A stretch of 64,000 nt of DNA from Metallyticus violacea (Eukaryota > Arthropoda > Insecta > Mantodea > Metallyticidae). The stretch is taken from contig CM060840.1 in the NCBI GenBank assembly GCA_030762175.1, positions 35,997,501-36,061,500 of the forward strand. The letters are read 5' to 3'. The notes below the pieces were generated by a model, which worked only from the letters and a program-made list of their open reading frames with translations, made no database searches and was not told the DNA's origin. The position numbers were made by a program, and so were the translations under genes. Of this stretch, positions 11,286-24,165 are shown piece after piece (position 1 is the first letter of the stretch; each line of letters begins with the position of its first letter).

Positions 11286-12282
11286 TCTGAACTAAACAAT
11301 GAACCATGAATTAATTTCACTTACACATATTCCTCTGGAAAGTTAAATATTTATGGAAGTTCTTAATTATTAGAATGATTCTAAATACGAAGAACCAAAT
11401 ACGACAAAAGACAGAATAATGAAAATGGTAATTAAACTTAGGGGAAAAAAAAAAACACAAAATGTGTAATTCTAAATTAGTGGATAACTTCTATAATTCT
11501 ACAACAAAAGGCGTGCATCGATTACTCCCAATTAATGTGAAGTTGCGGATTTTTATAAATAAAATAGAAACAAGAGATCTGTTTACACATGACAAACATA
11601 TTACAATGTGTAATATTAAACTGTACAAAGAAATTTGGACAGCTACTTTAGTCAATAGGCACAAAATAGGGCTTTGAGTAAAATTATAAAAAAATAACTT
11701 CAGCTTTACGTGTTCCAAATTATTCTATATTTATTCACAGACCGATAATAAACAGTAGGTATTAATATTTCAAGTAATATTTCCTTATTAAAATACACGT
11801 TTCATTCATCTCTTGCTATCCTATCTAATGCATACTGACATATACTTCTTTGAAACACTATTTTTGTGAGTAGTATAAAACAAACTTTTTATTGCATTGA
11901 CATACAGAAGAATGCTTTTTTTTTTGTTTCATATTACACATAACTTAAGCCTGGTAATTTAAGCAACAATTCGTCTTATTAAGTGGGAAATTATAATATC
12001 TAAAATTATTACTTAACATTTTCTGCTTATTCATATTTAAGTTGTTGGGAAATATCTATAGGAAAATTTATCTGTTTTTCCTCATATTGGAAGAAAAATA
12101 TATTGTGCGCAAATATTTACTGTTCAAATTTATGGGCACAGATCGCCGGAAATTCTGCTCTACGCTTAAAGGCTTTATGATATTAGTATTTAAAATTCAG
12201 AGGAAAAATGGATTCAAAAACGTAAGTTATTCTTAAACAGATATTTAATGGAAATAAATAATATACTTTAGATTTTGCTTTC
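11286..12282. other. AT-rich non-coding stretch
   Basis: Two overlapping opposite frames (11462-11677 and 11491-11718) are AT-driven and resemble nothing I know. No repeat recognised. Confidence 0.45.
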
Positions 12283-13468
12283 CTCAAGTAACCTTCCCTT
12301 GTTTTGATCACGCTTTGTATACTCTAGACGTCGTCTCTACCTAAGTGTGTCGGGGTATCTTCGGAAATGTCAATTCCATTCCTTTTGCAAATGTCTCCAT
12401 TGTGAATTTACATTTTTTTCAAGGGTTTCTTTCTGTGAATTCAAACAATGCTAAAGAAGTTCAGTAAAGTTGTGGTCTGGTCTTTGTGGAGGTCACCGTT
12501 TTCTTTTATAATCTTCAACATATTTTCTGCATAGCGAAGAATATTTGCACTGTGAAACTCTTGCTAATTAAACGCATGCCATATGAGTTTGTATGACTCG
12601 GATGATTTTGATATATTGACAATACCATCTGTCTTGTTGCCTCCAAACAACCCGAGGATATCATCGAATTCCTCCTCATGCTTCACTGTAAGGTACACGT
12701 ACTGAGGTGTCATGGCATTCTCCATCAGATCCAACAGGCTTGCGGCGTTTTATGCCAAATACCTCACACTTTGATCCATCAGTAAATAACACATTTTTCC
12801 ATTGATTAGGAGCTCGTTTGTCCCAATAGAATCTTTTCTTCTTATCGGCAGTCCTTCCTTTGCTGCAATACATCCTTTAAGATGTGTTTCCTAAGTCATC
12901 TCTTTATTGACGAGAGGCTCACGTCTGCTGCTGTTTTGAAGCGGTCACATTTACTACTTAGTATGAAACATTTTTCTTTACTTTTTGAAGTCACTCAGGC
13001 CTCTCCTTGCGATGTCCATCCATGCTACTTTCAATAGCTACACACGTGTTAAAAGTATAATGAACACTTCTAAAGGAAACATGTTTTTGTTTTGCTGTTT
13101 CACGCATGGTATGATCTACTTGCGTAAAATGATAATTGCAGCATGCTTTTCTATTAAAAACTACCTTCTTTTACCATATCAATATTTATATTGTACGCAC
13201 CAGGTTGTCAAACTTATTTCTTACGAAGCACTAAACGACTTCTGACTGCCTAATCTATTTAGTGGACGCAATCTACTACATTGTAAGCTCCGTGTTCAAA
13301 AACAACTTTGAGGAAATATCCTCTATAGGAAACATTAAAGTTTCATCCTAAAATCTTTAGAAACGTAGCATATTGCTTAATGCTTCTATCTGTTTTTATG
13401 TTTAATAATCAGCTTTGGCTGAATACTACGGAAACAAAGAGTGATCAAAAACTTTTGAGTAGTAACGT
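12283..13468 (-). mobile_element. Tc1-family transposon fossil
   Basis: The minus-strand frame at 12676-12873 contains QWKNVLFTDGSKCEVFG and KRRKPV, the block around the first catalytic Asp (codon 12778-12780) of Tc1-type transposases. Towards lower coordinates a decayed GLFGGNKTDGIVNI stretch follows, then a QEFH..LRYAE region corresponding to the second Asp region, and a C-terminal SVIKTREGYL stretch near 12290-12320. Towards higher coordinates lie N-terminal scraps up to about 13130. The ends match as inverted repeats: TTTTGATCACGCTTTGT at 12302-12318 against ACAAAGAGTGATCAAAA at 13434-13450, with CTTTTGAGTAGTA further out on the right. Many stops; inactive. The outer boundaries are approximate. 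Confidence 0.78.
12676..12873 (-). pseudogene. Tc1 transposase fragment (first catalytic Asp region)
   Basis: This is the longest surviving frame of the Tc1 element, 65 codons. It covers the end of the DNA-binding region and the first DDE aspartate (FTDGSK). The usual glutamate after the Asp (TDES) is replaced by glycine here. It joins in other frames to the rest of the transposase fossil on both sides. Confidence 0.72.
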
Positions 13469-15149
13469 ATTTAATTGTAAATGATCGGACTTAAAAAAAC
13501 ACATCATAAAATTAAGCAAAAACATATAATGTATCTAAAGTCAATGATATCACGACAAGGAATAACAGGATACACTAACACCTAATTCGCACCTCTATCT
13601 AAATTAATTGCCCTTAATCATGAGCACTTGGAAGTTATAGCTAAATTGCAGTCTGATTTAAGCATTAATATTTGATCATCACAAACTATTGTTGAACAAG
13701 TTTGTCTCGACTACTGGAAACTAGGCCATCTAACCTTTCGAAATGGCATATCTAGATTTCCCTCTACTAGTATCGAATCGAAGATCCTTTAATCCCTGGC
13801 CCGCGGCACCAGTATGCTAGTCTCAAGGTTTCCGGATCAGTACTTTTTGCATCGATCATATATCAGAATTGTAGGTTGAATTTGCATAATTACATTTCGC
13901 TTTCCAGAGTAATGATGTTGCACCTTATCTCTCCTTAGCTATTCGTGCCAATAGAGTAAGCAAAATAAGGGACCACGCAGGTGTTCTTTTCTTTTTCAAT
14001 TAAGAAGTACTGTTTCCAAGGATGCACGTGACTAAAACCATATTTCAGTTATTGTTGAAACACTTTGAAACTTACCTAGCCCCACATGAGGTACATCTAA
14101 CATCCTTTTAATAGCTAAACACTTTCACTGATCTTTTTACCAGATACTTTTATTTCAAAAATGCGCAATGTAACCTAGTGTTAGGGAAGCTCAAATGGTC
14201 AAAGTGTTTTGAACATGATTACTACAGATGTGTGGTAAGAAGCAATACATTCTTCTGATATTTATGGAAATGGAGTGTACAACTTTCGCGATGCCCATCA
14301 TTGGGTCGAAGGAAATTGGATACCAAGATAGTATAATATGATCTGAAATGCAGTTGACAGATTGATCGAACCTTTCATTTTTACTTGAAAAATACTGTGC
14401 GTGTTTGGTTTAACATTTAAATTTTCTCCTGATGAAAGTCGCAGTCTTAATTCAACAACTGTGGTTTATGCATGACGAATCACCATCTCATTTTTTGTTT
14501 TACTGCTAGCAACATTCTAAATAAACGGTTCTCAAATAACTGAAGCTTTACTTATGGGACCTTGCATATTCAAGAGAATTAACAGTAATGAAATTCCTCT
14601 CTAGCTTATTGAATTAGAACGTCAGAAGATACAGCATACATCTGGAATATGAGAGAGACTAGACAGTCCAAGATGAGACGTTGTCTAGAGTAGAATTTGT
14701 AGGGCTGTGCATAAAGGTTTTGGAACAGAAAAGGTACTTTTAACTAAAATATTAAGCAAAATATGCAGTTTCCTGTGCGAACAAAGTACTTGAGCAAACT
14801 GAAGCAATAAACGTTTTGATTTTTACTTGTCTTAAAGTACCCAATTTTAATTTGCTAATGTTAAATAAATGAATTGGCCAAATAAAAGTCTATTATAAAA
14901 CCTCTAAGCATATTAAAGCTAATTATTTTCTATGAAATATTTCTTAGAGCAAGAAACACCTTTAAGCAATAATGTACCTGTATTCTGCATACACCTCTTA
15001 AAAGTTCAAATAAAGGCACTAAAATTAAGGAATAAATTTGTTCAAAGAGATATGACAAGTTTTGCAACAAATTTACTATGAAATAAAACACTCACTAGCA
15101 TTCTCGACTTTGTAGTGTCACTTTTTTTTTTCCTTGCCTTGCTTTGCGT
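13469..15149. other. non-coding stretch
   Basis: No supported feature. A weak tRNA-like segment on the minus strand near 13700-13830 was examined and set aside. Confidence 0.4.
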
Positions 15150-15593
15150 TTTCTTTTTGGCCTGTGTAATTAGTCGCACCGGAGAAGCTGCGGCGGGTGC
15201 AGCTCAGGGCAGAACGTAGCGTGCAACGCACCGCAAGTAATTTATCGATTTTGGGAGTCAAGGGAGGGAAACCAAAGCACCCCCTCCAAGTCCCAAGGCC
15301 CGGCACGCACTCACATACTGGCCGGCTTGGATCTGGTAGGTTTCTGCCTTGTGTATTACGTGGGTGTAACAACATTACGTCAAACAGTTCCTTATTTACA
15401 CTAACCTTGCGATCAGGTTGCCACTCCTGCTTAAAACAATGTTTTATAAGGCGGTCTCCAAAACCCACGCACCCGCCTCCCCTCACCGTAACACCACCAA
15501 GTCAAAAGATCGCGGATATGAAATTATGTAGGTACTCTTCCATTAGCAATACAGATGCGCGGAAAAGTATAGCATCTTCTCCTGTTATTTGAC
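15150..15593. other. GC-rich island with long opposing frames
   Basis: About 440 bases are far more GC-rich than the rest of the region. A plus-strand frame is open from about 15172 to 15592 and a minus-strand frame from 15486 down to 15118, each more than 120 codons. They overlap, and neither shows a domain I recognise. High GC alone lowers stop frequency, so the frames are weak evidence. A TATA box lies immediately to the right. The island could be an upstream promoter region, an exon or an untranslated RNA. Confidence 0.45.
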
Positions 15594-15640
15594 TATAAAA
15601 GGCTCGTGGATAGGATAGGACAGGAATGCTTTCTCAGAAG
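15594..15640 (+). promoter_or_regulatory. candidate core promoter (TATA box)
   Basis: TATAAAAG stands at 15594-15601, just after the GC-rich island. About 40 bases downstream is TCTCAGAAG (CAG at 15635-15637), an initiator-like site, inside a small hairpin CTCAG-AAGACG-CTGAG. The spacing is somewhat longer than the usual 30 bases. No coding frame starts nearby, so the transcript, if any, is unknown. Confidence 0.3.
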
Positions 15641-16302
15641 ACGCTGAGATCATCTTGGCTATTTAGATAACTTACCCCACCTATGCATAAACTTATTTAT
15701 GCGTTAAAAATGAAGCTGAAGTTATACTAAGGAGGAAAAAAAAATTAATATCACTTATTGTGGAGTAAAATATTCGTCATGGACTTTGTTATATGTTCAG
15801 AATTTTATTCAGAAAAAAATATGTAGAACGAGAAAAAAACTGAACCAAAATTTAATATCTTCAAAATATTTTCATTTATTAATATCTATTATATAATTGA
15901 AAAAGTGAGAGGAATGTAAACTCCAATATTGTTTATGTAATTCAAAAATTAAAGTTATTTCAAGGCAGTTATAATTTGCGCCATTGTGGGACAACATTTA
16001 AATTATAGTTTATGTTTATTTGACCGACCGAAATTCATTATTTTGCTTTTTTACACTATTAAGTCTTGAGTAGAGTAATTTTACTCTGGGTAAATGTTTA
16101 AAATTTATTCAATTAAACAAGCTATCTCAACAATGCTCAAAAACAGGTCGAAACACAATTGAAAACAATTTCGAAGATAACGGATGAATAATTCTATATA
16201 TCATTCCATTACAGAACGAGGGTATTAATTGGAATGGAAATCTAATGTTACATGTTAGAAACGTAGGTACTATAATTTGTTATTTCTCACATTCCCATCT
16301 CA
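15641..16302. other. AT-rich non-coding stretch
   Basis: Nothing recognised. Confidence 0.4.
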
Positions 16303-16505
16303 GCACGGGTGACTGAAGTTGCTAAGGCAAGGACTCGTAACCTGGAAATCTGGGGTTCGGTTCCCTTTAGGATCATCCTCCCTGATAGCCTTTTTCTAGG
16401 TTTTCTTCGGTCCTTAACTACCATTGTAAAAGTCGAAGAAGTATCCTAAGCTTAGGCCAGGAATGATTTCTTTGCAACACAAAGAATTCCCTTCCCAATT
16501 TATAA
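16303..16505 (+). mobile_element. SINE family A, diverged copy
   Basis: Plus-strand copy: head CACGGGTGACTGAAGTTGC, B box GGTTCGGTTCC at 16354-16364, then the family body (ATCATCCTCCCTGATAGCC, then AAGCTTAGGCCAGGAATG). It is more diverged than the other copies, the last part is degraded, and no target duplication is visible. Confidence 0.75.
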
Positions 16506-17389
16506 AAAATGGGTGTAAATAATTTAAAAAAGCACACGGTGACGAAGTGGATTAATCTTGAATTTTAAAATCCAGCATAGGTACATCATGGATTAAAATT
16601 GAAATGTTTTATATTTTATGTTAGATAATAAATAGACTGGCAAAACAAAGCACCATAATAAAGGTATTTCTAAAATAGTACCTTTTTTACAAAACCTAAA
16701 CAAAGTGTTCTAATTTCAAAATATAGCGTACACTTTGATATCTTACATAGAAACTTTGTTAGCAAGGCTAATGTAACGTTTTAGATAATTAGGCCAAATT
16801 AATGTATGAATTACATTTTAAATCAAGCTAATTCTATAAAATAAATAATGCTTAACACTACATGTAAAATGTTAAGGATATGATTTATAGGTCGTCTTAT
16901 TTTTTAATAACAGTATTTGCCCTATGAAGCTAAAGGCTACACTTTTTTTTTTCAGTATGTTCAGGCACTTGTTTTGAAATGGCCCTCAAGGGGAACCAAA
17001 CGCCAGGATTTTAAGAATGGAACAAATGTTTGGATATCAAAGTTCAGGAAATCAATAGTGATCATGATGCAATATAGGATTAGTTAATATAAATTTTTAT
17101 TTACTTTAATGTTTCGTTATAGTTTACTTGTGTTAAAAATTACGGGAACAATATTATCTAAATTATGAATTTTCCTTAAAACCTCGTAATATATGCAACT
17201 GGTTAAAAACTATTTAATTTTATTACTTCAGGAAGATTTCAAGTTGTCAAATATTAGTGGAATAATAACCAAAGACTATTAACTTTTCGATGTTACAATA
17301 GCAGCTTTATTTAAGATTTACGGCGTAACTATAACATATATGGTTCATCTCGAAATAAAATAAAATAAAAGAACAACAGTATGGGTATA
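16506..17389. other. AT-rich non-coding stretch
   Basis: Nothing recognised. Confidence 0.4.
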
Positions 17390-17690
17390 TATACTATTTG
17401 AGTACTTTCCTAGAAACAAACATTTCTAAGGTTGCTGGGGTGTTAATTGCCACATTTAACTGCAACCCTGCCTGTGTAGCAGCAGTGATACCTCACTCTA
17501 CAAGAGGTACTCAAAATGTTCCCCCTACGCCTGAATGCCCGCCTGCGGGCACCACACCATTGACACGCTCAAACAGCCCAGGTGAGACATGGATCTGCTG
17601 GCAAACTCATTTCACACGCTGCCGGAATATTGCAACATATAACAGAGGTACATCTGAATCTCAGTATATGGACGATTATTAACAATAGAC
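17390..17690 (+). other. moderately GC-rich segment with unassigned frame
   Basis: A frame of 94 codons (17398-17682, non-ATG start) coincides with a GC-richer segment containing CCTGAATGCCCGCCTGCGGG. The predicted product has five cysteines and a proline-rich middle but no domain I know. A second frame overlaps it. It may be part of an exon, but I cannot support a gene. Confidence 0.2.
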
Positions 17691-18175
17691 ATTATAGCTT
17701 CCTTTCTCTTTTTTACTTCTTTTTCATTCATTTTTATAAGGGAATTCATTCCTTGATGTGTGAATATTCTATGAATAAAAGTATTCTAAAAAGCGTTAAA
17801 TTGCTACAAAGTATTAATAAAGTAAAATCTTCTCTCTTTAGAAAAGCATTGTAATTACAATAATAAATATTAATTCGGTCCCAGATTAGTTAAAACCTTT
17901 TCGTATATTTTTCTCAATAAATTGGAAGTTATTTAATGTAAATATATTTTTATAAAGAAAAATCTTACAGTCACGCGTAAAACGACCACTTTTATTTCCC
18001 AAATTCATAAAATAGTATATATAATTTGGTTGCTCAAATAAACAAGTATTAACTATTTAAAAATCATAAGTTTATTAGAACTCAATGAGTCAATAGCATA
18101 AGAGAAAAATTGCATACATTACAAAAATAACATTTTGAATTTAGAAGTTATTAAGTTTGTCCGCTCATGCAATCT
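17691..18175. other. AT-rich non-coding stretch
   Basis: Nothing recognised. Confidence 0.4.
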
Positions 18176-18430
18176 CACTTCTCGACTCGGCCAGGATCGA
18201 TGGATTTTTTTCGGGCGCAAAAATCCTAAGTATGACTTCCTTCGGAAGGGAAGTAAAGCCGTGGCTCGCGTGTCGTACATTTACGGCACGAAAAAGAACC
18301 TCAAGCCTGAAAGAAAGGTCTCTGAGCAAAATTTGTCGGCCGTTTCACGCCCTGAGTTGAATGGGACGCTGATGACCTGAGATGTTAAAGAGCGTCCATA
18401 AATAAATTAATAAAAAAAAACACTTCTCGA
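18176..18430 (+). mobile_element. SINE family B, 5'-truncated copy with target duplication
   Basis: The body (TCGATGGATTTTTTTCGGGC, then CTTCCTTCGGAAGGGAAGTAA, GTCGGCCGTTTCACGCCCTG, GACGCTGATGACC) ends in AAATAAATTAATAAAAAAAAA-type tail sequence. The 10-base repeat CACTTCTCGA flanks it at 18176-18185 and 18421-18430. The insert starts at 18186 without the tRNA-like head, so it is 5'-truncated, as reverse-transcribed inserts often are. The two frames of 60-80 codons over it are shadows of the repeat. Confidence 0.92.
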
Positions 18431-21366
18431 TTGCTAGCGGTGTCTACACTTTAACACCTCTTCCTCCTCTTTGTCATGTCCTTAAACGTCAATTTCTGAA
18501 CCTGTTCTCAACCGATATCACGGCAGTATACATATATTCGCCAAAGTGGTTAGTTCTTTAGAGTAATCCTTGTTTGTGTGTAAACATTACTTTAATTACG
18601 ATGTGCGCGGAGTTTATTTAAACCTTTTTGATCACCTGTTCCCTACACGATTGCAATTCACGATATTGTGCACAAATTTGGAATGTACTGGTTCAGTAAA
18701 AAAGGGAAAAAAAAGTTTTAATAAAAGAAAGCATTTGCTACAAAAGCACGCTGTGAACTAGCACAAAAGAACGAAGGAGTTAAGGAATGTACGGAAAGTA
18801 TTAGCACATTATGATCATCTGACTTAATTGAGCGAATCAGAATGCGCATTTCCGATACAGTGCCAGTTCCAGCATCTTTTATAAGGTAAGTTTTTGTTTA
18901 GATTTTTAAAATAAGTACGTCTGAACTACTAAGCGCCTACCAGAGAGTGACCAAAATTTATAAATAAAGTGCGCAACTTTTAAAACGATTAAAGAATTGA
19001 ATTTTGTTTTTATCTACTCGTGTTTTTTTCAAAAATATTTACAATTCAATTTTTACTTTTAAAGAAAGAACAATTTTATTTTTACAATTTTTTCTTTGTA
19101 TCCTTCAATCATATCTTAACAAAATAACAATGACTATGATTTCTTGTTATATATATTTTTATGTACTGAATTGAATTATGGCGCCTGTTTCACTTATGTG
19201 ACGCCGCCATAAAATCGACTGATGAAATAACATTTTGTATTTTGACAAATCACAGCCTTATATCGCAGTGAAATTATCGTAAAAATTTATGAATTCCTTT
19301 ACCGCGCGTAGTGCATTTGTCTTCTGACCAGTGCAGCCAACTCTATACCCCCCACTATAATTCCTGAGCACGCATCACTGACCGCTTTTGCTAGCAAGTG
19401 GTGTCAAGGTATTGATAGCAATAAAACCATCAACTATCGACAATGATAATGCAAAATGGAAGGTTCTTCAAAGCATTTTGGTGACGAAATCATTTTGTAA
19501 ACTATGTAACAATACTTACCTAAGCAACCGAACCATACATTTAACAAACACATTGTTCAGAATGGAAAAATATTATCTCCGTTTTATTTTTGTCAGTTGT
19601 TATTAATAAATCGAACGATAGCGGTTATAATAGTCTACTTTTTTCTATTTCAGCCTCACGGTTTCTGAACAGATAAGGTATTCATAAGTATGTATGACAT
19701 TTTATACAGTTGTTAATATTCCATGCGCAAATTTCAAATACATATTATTTTTATTCTTATTCTATTCATGAAAAAGTATTTGGTATTTGGGTATTTAGCT
19801 CTTCTCTAATGGCATTACTGACAGTCGACATTTGTCTGTGGCAAAATGGCTTGAAAACATCAAATATTCATGATACGAAAAGGCAATTATTACAATTTTA
19901 TAAGCCAAGTTTAGGGGAATTATATTTAAATTATTATTTTATTCCTGAAATATCCCAATTAATATTACTCAAGGATCTGAGCTTTCAAGATAAATTCACT
20001 CACCACGATCGTGAAAAAATTAAGTTGTTTGTGCCGTATTTACCAGCAATATGCACTGAAGTGTTGATTTTGTTTTTCTGTAGAGTCTCTAACATGGTGT
20101 CCCATGTGATTCAATTTGTTTATATTTTCTAGGTAAAACCTTAAAGTGGTTGCTCTCCACTCTATTTAATTAAAAATAAAGTTATTTTACAGAAGTTGTT
20201 TACGTTTAGCTATATAATGTTGAAACTTCTAGAAACATTTTGGAAACTTCCGAGTTTTCGTGGGTAGGCTTAGCATCCCTACTTCTCATGCTCCAGCATT
20301 AGCCAAAAGCCAAGGATTGTGGGTTGGTTGGCCTCCCTATGCCTCGTGGCAAGGCTAACCAAGATGAGAGCACATACATTCTTCTTCCTTTCTGTTTCAC
20401 AAACTTCGTCCTGTGCTTCTCTTGCTCTTATTTCTTTTCTAGCAGCGATGCTCTCATCTTCTTTAGGTCACCTTGCCCATAGATACTTCCCCCTACCTAT
20501 CCGATAATTTTCAGTTTTCAACGGTTTTTTTATTTTATTTCGGTTTCCTCAAAGCCCCAGGACAAAATATGTAATAGTCGCTTAACAAGTTTGCCTACTA
20601 CTACCTCTCAACAGTGAATCAGGATTGTTTACTGTTGTCCTGCATTAGAATCAAAACACATGCCTGAATATTAAACGCTAATGAAGAGAATAGAACGCTC
20701 ATGTCAGCAAGACATGTTCTAATGCAATTGTAGATGAGTTCGAACCACGTTATTCTTTGTCACTCAGAAATGAGGAGTCATATTAGCAACAAAAAGCGTA
20801 CTTTTACTTCCAATTTGTGTTTCATAATGCATTTAAACTTGTGCTTGTAGAATTGGTCATAGTCACTGCTATAGTCATATTTTTACAAAGTTAAAAATCA
20901 ACCCAAAATGTAAGAAGGGTGCAGTTTATCTCCATCTATTTTACATTTCAGTACGGAAATACAACACAGTAGTAGACCTCTAAATACAAATTTATTTATG
21001 TGATGATAATGAAATAATAATTAAAACAAATAAAATGAAACTTCAGAGAGAAATATTTCAATTGACGTAAAAGTAAAGCCTCCATTTAAAAGTTCTATGA
21101 TTGTAAAACAACGAATATTAGAAATATGATTATTAATGATATTTCAGATAAATGACTACACTTTTAATTAGTTTATTTTTGGCAATATACGCAATGTATC
21201 AGAATAAATATAATGCTTTATTTAAATAAATTGTTAACTAGGTTTTCTCCTTCTCAAATATTAGAAAATATTATTTATCTTTCATTGACCTGTGACACAT
21301 CCGAGTCTGTGCTGCAATCTTCATTTCGACTCTCTATCGGAACCATAGTACTTAAATTTACTTGTT
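18431..21366. other. non-coding stretch, about 2.9 kb
   Basis: I find no supported gene or repeat. The 140-codon frame at 19710-20132 is AT-rich with a non-ATG start and looks like chance. A GC-richer patch at 20240-20500 has a frame without recognisable domains. Confidence 0.4.
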
Positions 21367-21647
21367 GCTTCTTTAATTGCGGGTTCGAACCCGGACAGGA
21401 CCGATGGATTTTTTTTCGGGCGTAAAAATCCTAAGTATGGCTTCCTTCGGAAGGGAAGTAAAGCCGTGGGTCCTGTGTCGTACATTTAAGGCACGAAAAA
21501 GAACCTCAAGCCTGAAAGAGAGGCCTCTGAGCAAAATTTGTCGGCCGTTTCACGCCCTTAGTTGAATGGGACGCTGATGACCTCAGATGTTAAAGAGCAT
21601 CCATAAATAAATAAATCAAATAAACAAATCAATAAGCTTCTTTAATT
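21367..21647 (+). mobile_element. SINE family B, copy with 12-bp target duplication
   Basis: GCTTCTTTAATT is repeated at 21367-21378 and 21636-21647. The insert between starts at the T-arm of the tRNA-like head, with B box GGTTCGAACCC at 21382-21392, and lacks the A box. It then shows the complete family body and an AAAT-repeat tail (AAATAAATAAATCAAATAAA). It is nearly identical in body to the copy at 18186-18420, so both are relatively young. Confidence 0.94.
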
Positions 21648-24128
21648 ACACAAAAGTAGTTGATTAACGAAATAAAATGTAATACTAGTCATATCGCAAT
21701 AAACACTGAGTTTATCACCAGAGTCCGCATATAAGATTTTAACATCTATGCTAGACATTTTCACATTTTTCATCACCCGATATAAGCTGCAATGCATTAC
21801 ACAGAATTATAACATGGGTCTTACAATGGTCAAAATAAACGCACTGACCTTCAAAGGTAAAATTAGATAGGAGTAAAAATAGTGATAACAGACGATTTCA
21901 GAATCGTTGAATAAATTCCAGTGTTTAGGAAACTAATAAGATAAACATACAGATAAAATATTTAATTACAAGTATTTTAAGTGAGGTTCTGAAAAACGCT
22001 ACACTGATATGACATTTTCTTTTATTTTTTGTCTTAATAACCAGAATAATAGTTATAAGACAGGTATCATGTGTAACTATACATTATAAACAAAATAATA
22101 TGAATATATTTAATTAATATCTATTTAACAAACATTTTTAAGAATTTAAGAAGCGTTGCAATTTAGTAAATTAATTAAAAGACTGAAACATGTGAACTAT
22201 ACTTTCAAAGTAAGAAAGGAATTTCCCTGAAATGTAGCATACATATTATAGGATTAAACGATATGAGATGATAACAATATTCAAACTTGACAATTGAATC
22301 AAACAACACTTCCAGTATAAAAAATATAAGAGGTTTTCTTCTACAAGCAGATATTAGAAGTTATATTAATAAACTATTATTTACACATCAAACTATCACT
22401 TATTTTTTATACCTCTTAGCGAATGTCTTGTATAAATATTCTCCAACGCATAAACACAATAAAGCAAAAGGTAATTAGTTAAATCAGTAGATAATGAAAA
22501 CGAAACGGCATTTACTGAAGAAAGCTCCAACGTTTCTAATTATACGTCTTATAATACGAGTGTGTGAGATAGCTTGTGAGTGTGAAGAGTGAATAATAAA
22601 AGTAGTGCTAGTACCTTACAAAAGAAGCTACTATAGTATCCTATATTCCCTTTAGTTAAGGAACAATTTTGCATGAAGATCTTGTTTCTTCCTGATGTTT
22701 CTTCCTGATGTGTGTGTATCTTTAAGTGAACGTTTCTCTGAATTACCTCTGCAAGTTGGAATCAGGAAGTCATGCTACACGAAACATATTTCACAGAAAA
22801 TGAAAAAGTTTATTGAAAGCGATTCAATAAAATACATCTTTAAATAGAACATTTTTAAATGGTAGAGGAATAGAACATTAACACAATTGCGCTATACCGG
22901 GAGAATAGCAAAAAGTTACTTAAGGAGACGATCTATTGTAAATTGCTTTGGTTGTTTCTCACTGCGATATATTCAGATGAGTGACTTTAAAGATTATGTT
23001 TAAGCTCATTAGATTTAATTAGAGACTAGCAGTGTATCTGTTTTCAGAAAAGGAAAAATTAAAAACTTAAAATGCAGGTTTATATAAAGCTTTATTTTTA
23101 TTAAATTAATGTTGGTGCAATTGTTTTAATAAAACTATTAATCTTAAGGTATCTGATGATAGTTAGTGATCAAAATTTACTAATTATCATTCATTTAGTT
23201 TCTTCGTTATGTTTGAGATGTTGAACAAGCTTGAGCGGCTTTTTAAATAATTAATAGTTTAGGCAAATCATCTGTTTCGCAGCATTTCATTTTTCACAAT
23301 TTATAAGCTACTATTTACAAAATAAGTACGTAATCACTAGCAAAAACACTGACGAATACATTAATCAAAATAAGATTCCAAGAATAACTTTATACATAAT
23401 AGTACAATTATAAACAGACTTCTAAGACATATCAAGTAAGTAGCCAAGCACAAAGAAAAATATAAAATAAAATGAAAATAATCACGACTTTTACAAGGTA
23501 AGAAACCTTACAAGAGAAGAAGAAGAGCAAGAAAACCCTTGGAAGAGGAAGAATATGAGACAGTTAGGTTTAAAGGTATCGGAGTAAAGAGTGAAGTGAT
23601 CTGGTATTGAGATTACGATGTGAAGATACTTCATGAAAAAGACATGCCAGGTAGCTTGGGGTAGAGATATGAAGAATCTGATAAAATATGGCGTGAGAGT
23701 GTAAAGTTCTTTGTTCCTTAAGACGGAGATAGAATAATAATTCGAAAATGGAGTTATATATTCAAATTGGCAAATGTTTAAATGTAACGTATACAAGGAT
23801 TATGAACACATTGAAATTTCTGGGGTTAACTCGGCATTTTGGGGAAAAATGGAACGAAATTGTTAAGTCGCTTTAAAGAATGTATTATTGTATATTTCTA
23901 CAAAGTGAATATTTCAATTTAGGTTTCTATAGATCTCAGTAAAGGATAAAGGAGATTGCTGGAGATACTATTTAGTTGAGATAAATGTTGTAGGTTTAAG
24001 GTATTTGACAAACCCTGATGACCAAATATATTCACTGTCTGGCTTTCCTGGATTCAGTTTAAGTTCAAGCTTTATTGTCAAAGATAATAATGAAAGGAGG
24101 TTTTTGTTAAATCTTGCTAGATTTCTGT
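21648..24128. other. AT-rich non-coding stretch, about 2.5 kb
   Basis: No gene recognised. A 13-base tandem pair TTTCTTCCTGATG occurs at 22685-22710. The minus-strand frame at 23491-23796 lies opposite a purine-rich stretch and has no coding signs. Confidence 0.45.
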
Positions 24129-24165
24129 TATACTAGTATACTAGTATATACTAGTTATACTAGTA
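24129..24165. repeat. palindromic TATACTAGTA cluster
   Basis: Four overlapping TACTAGTA units form nested palindromes within 37 bases. A short self-complementary tract; no known function. Confidence 0.8.

Noticed and set aside
13690..13830. tRNA-like segment on the minus strand
   Set aside because: A possible B-box-like stretch exists but no credible A box or fold.
18135..18380. 81- and 67-codon frames
   Set aside because: Shadows of SINE family B; the same peptide recurs at 21377-21565.
19710..20132. 140-codon plus-strand frame, the longest outside repeats on that strand
   Set aside because: AT-rich codons, non-ATG start, Phe/Ile/Tyr-rich product without a recognisable domain or splice context; consistent with chance.
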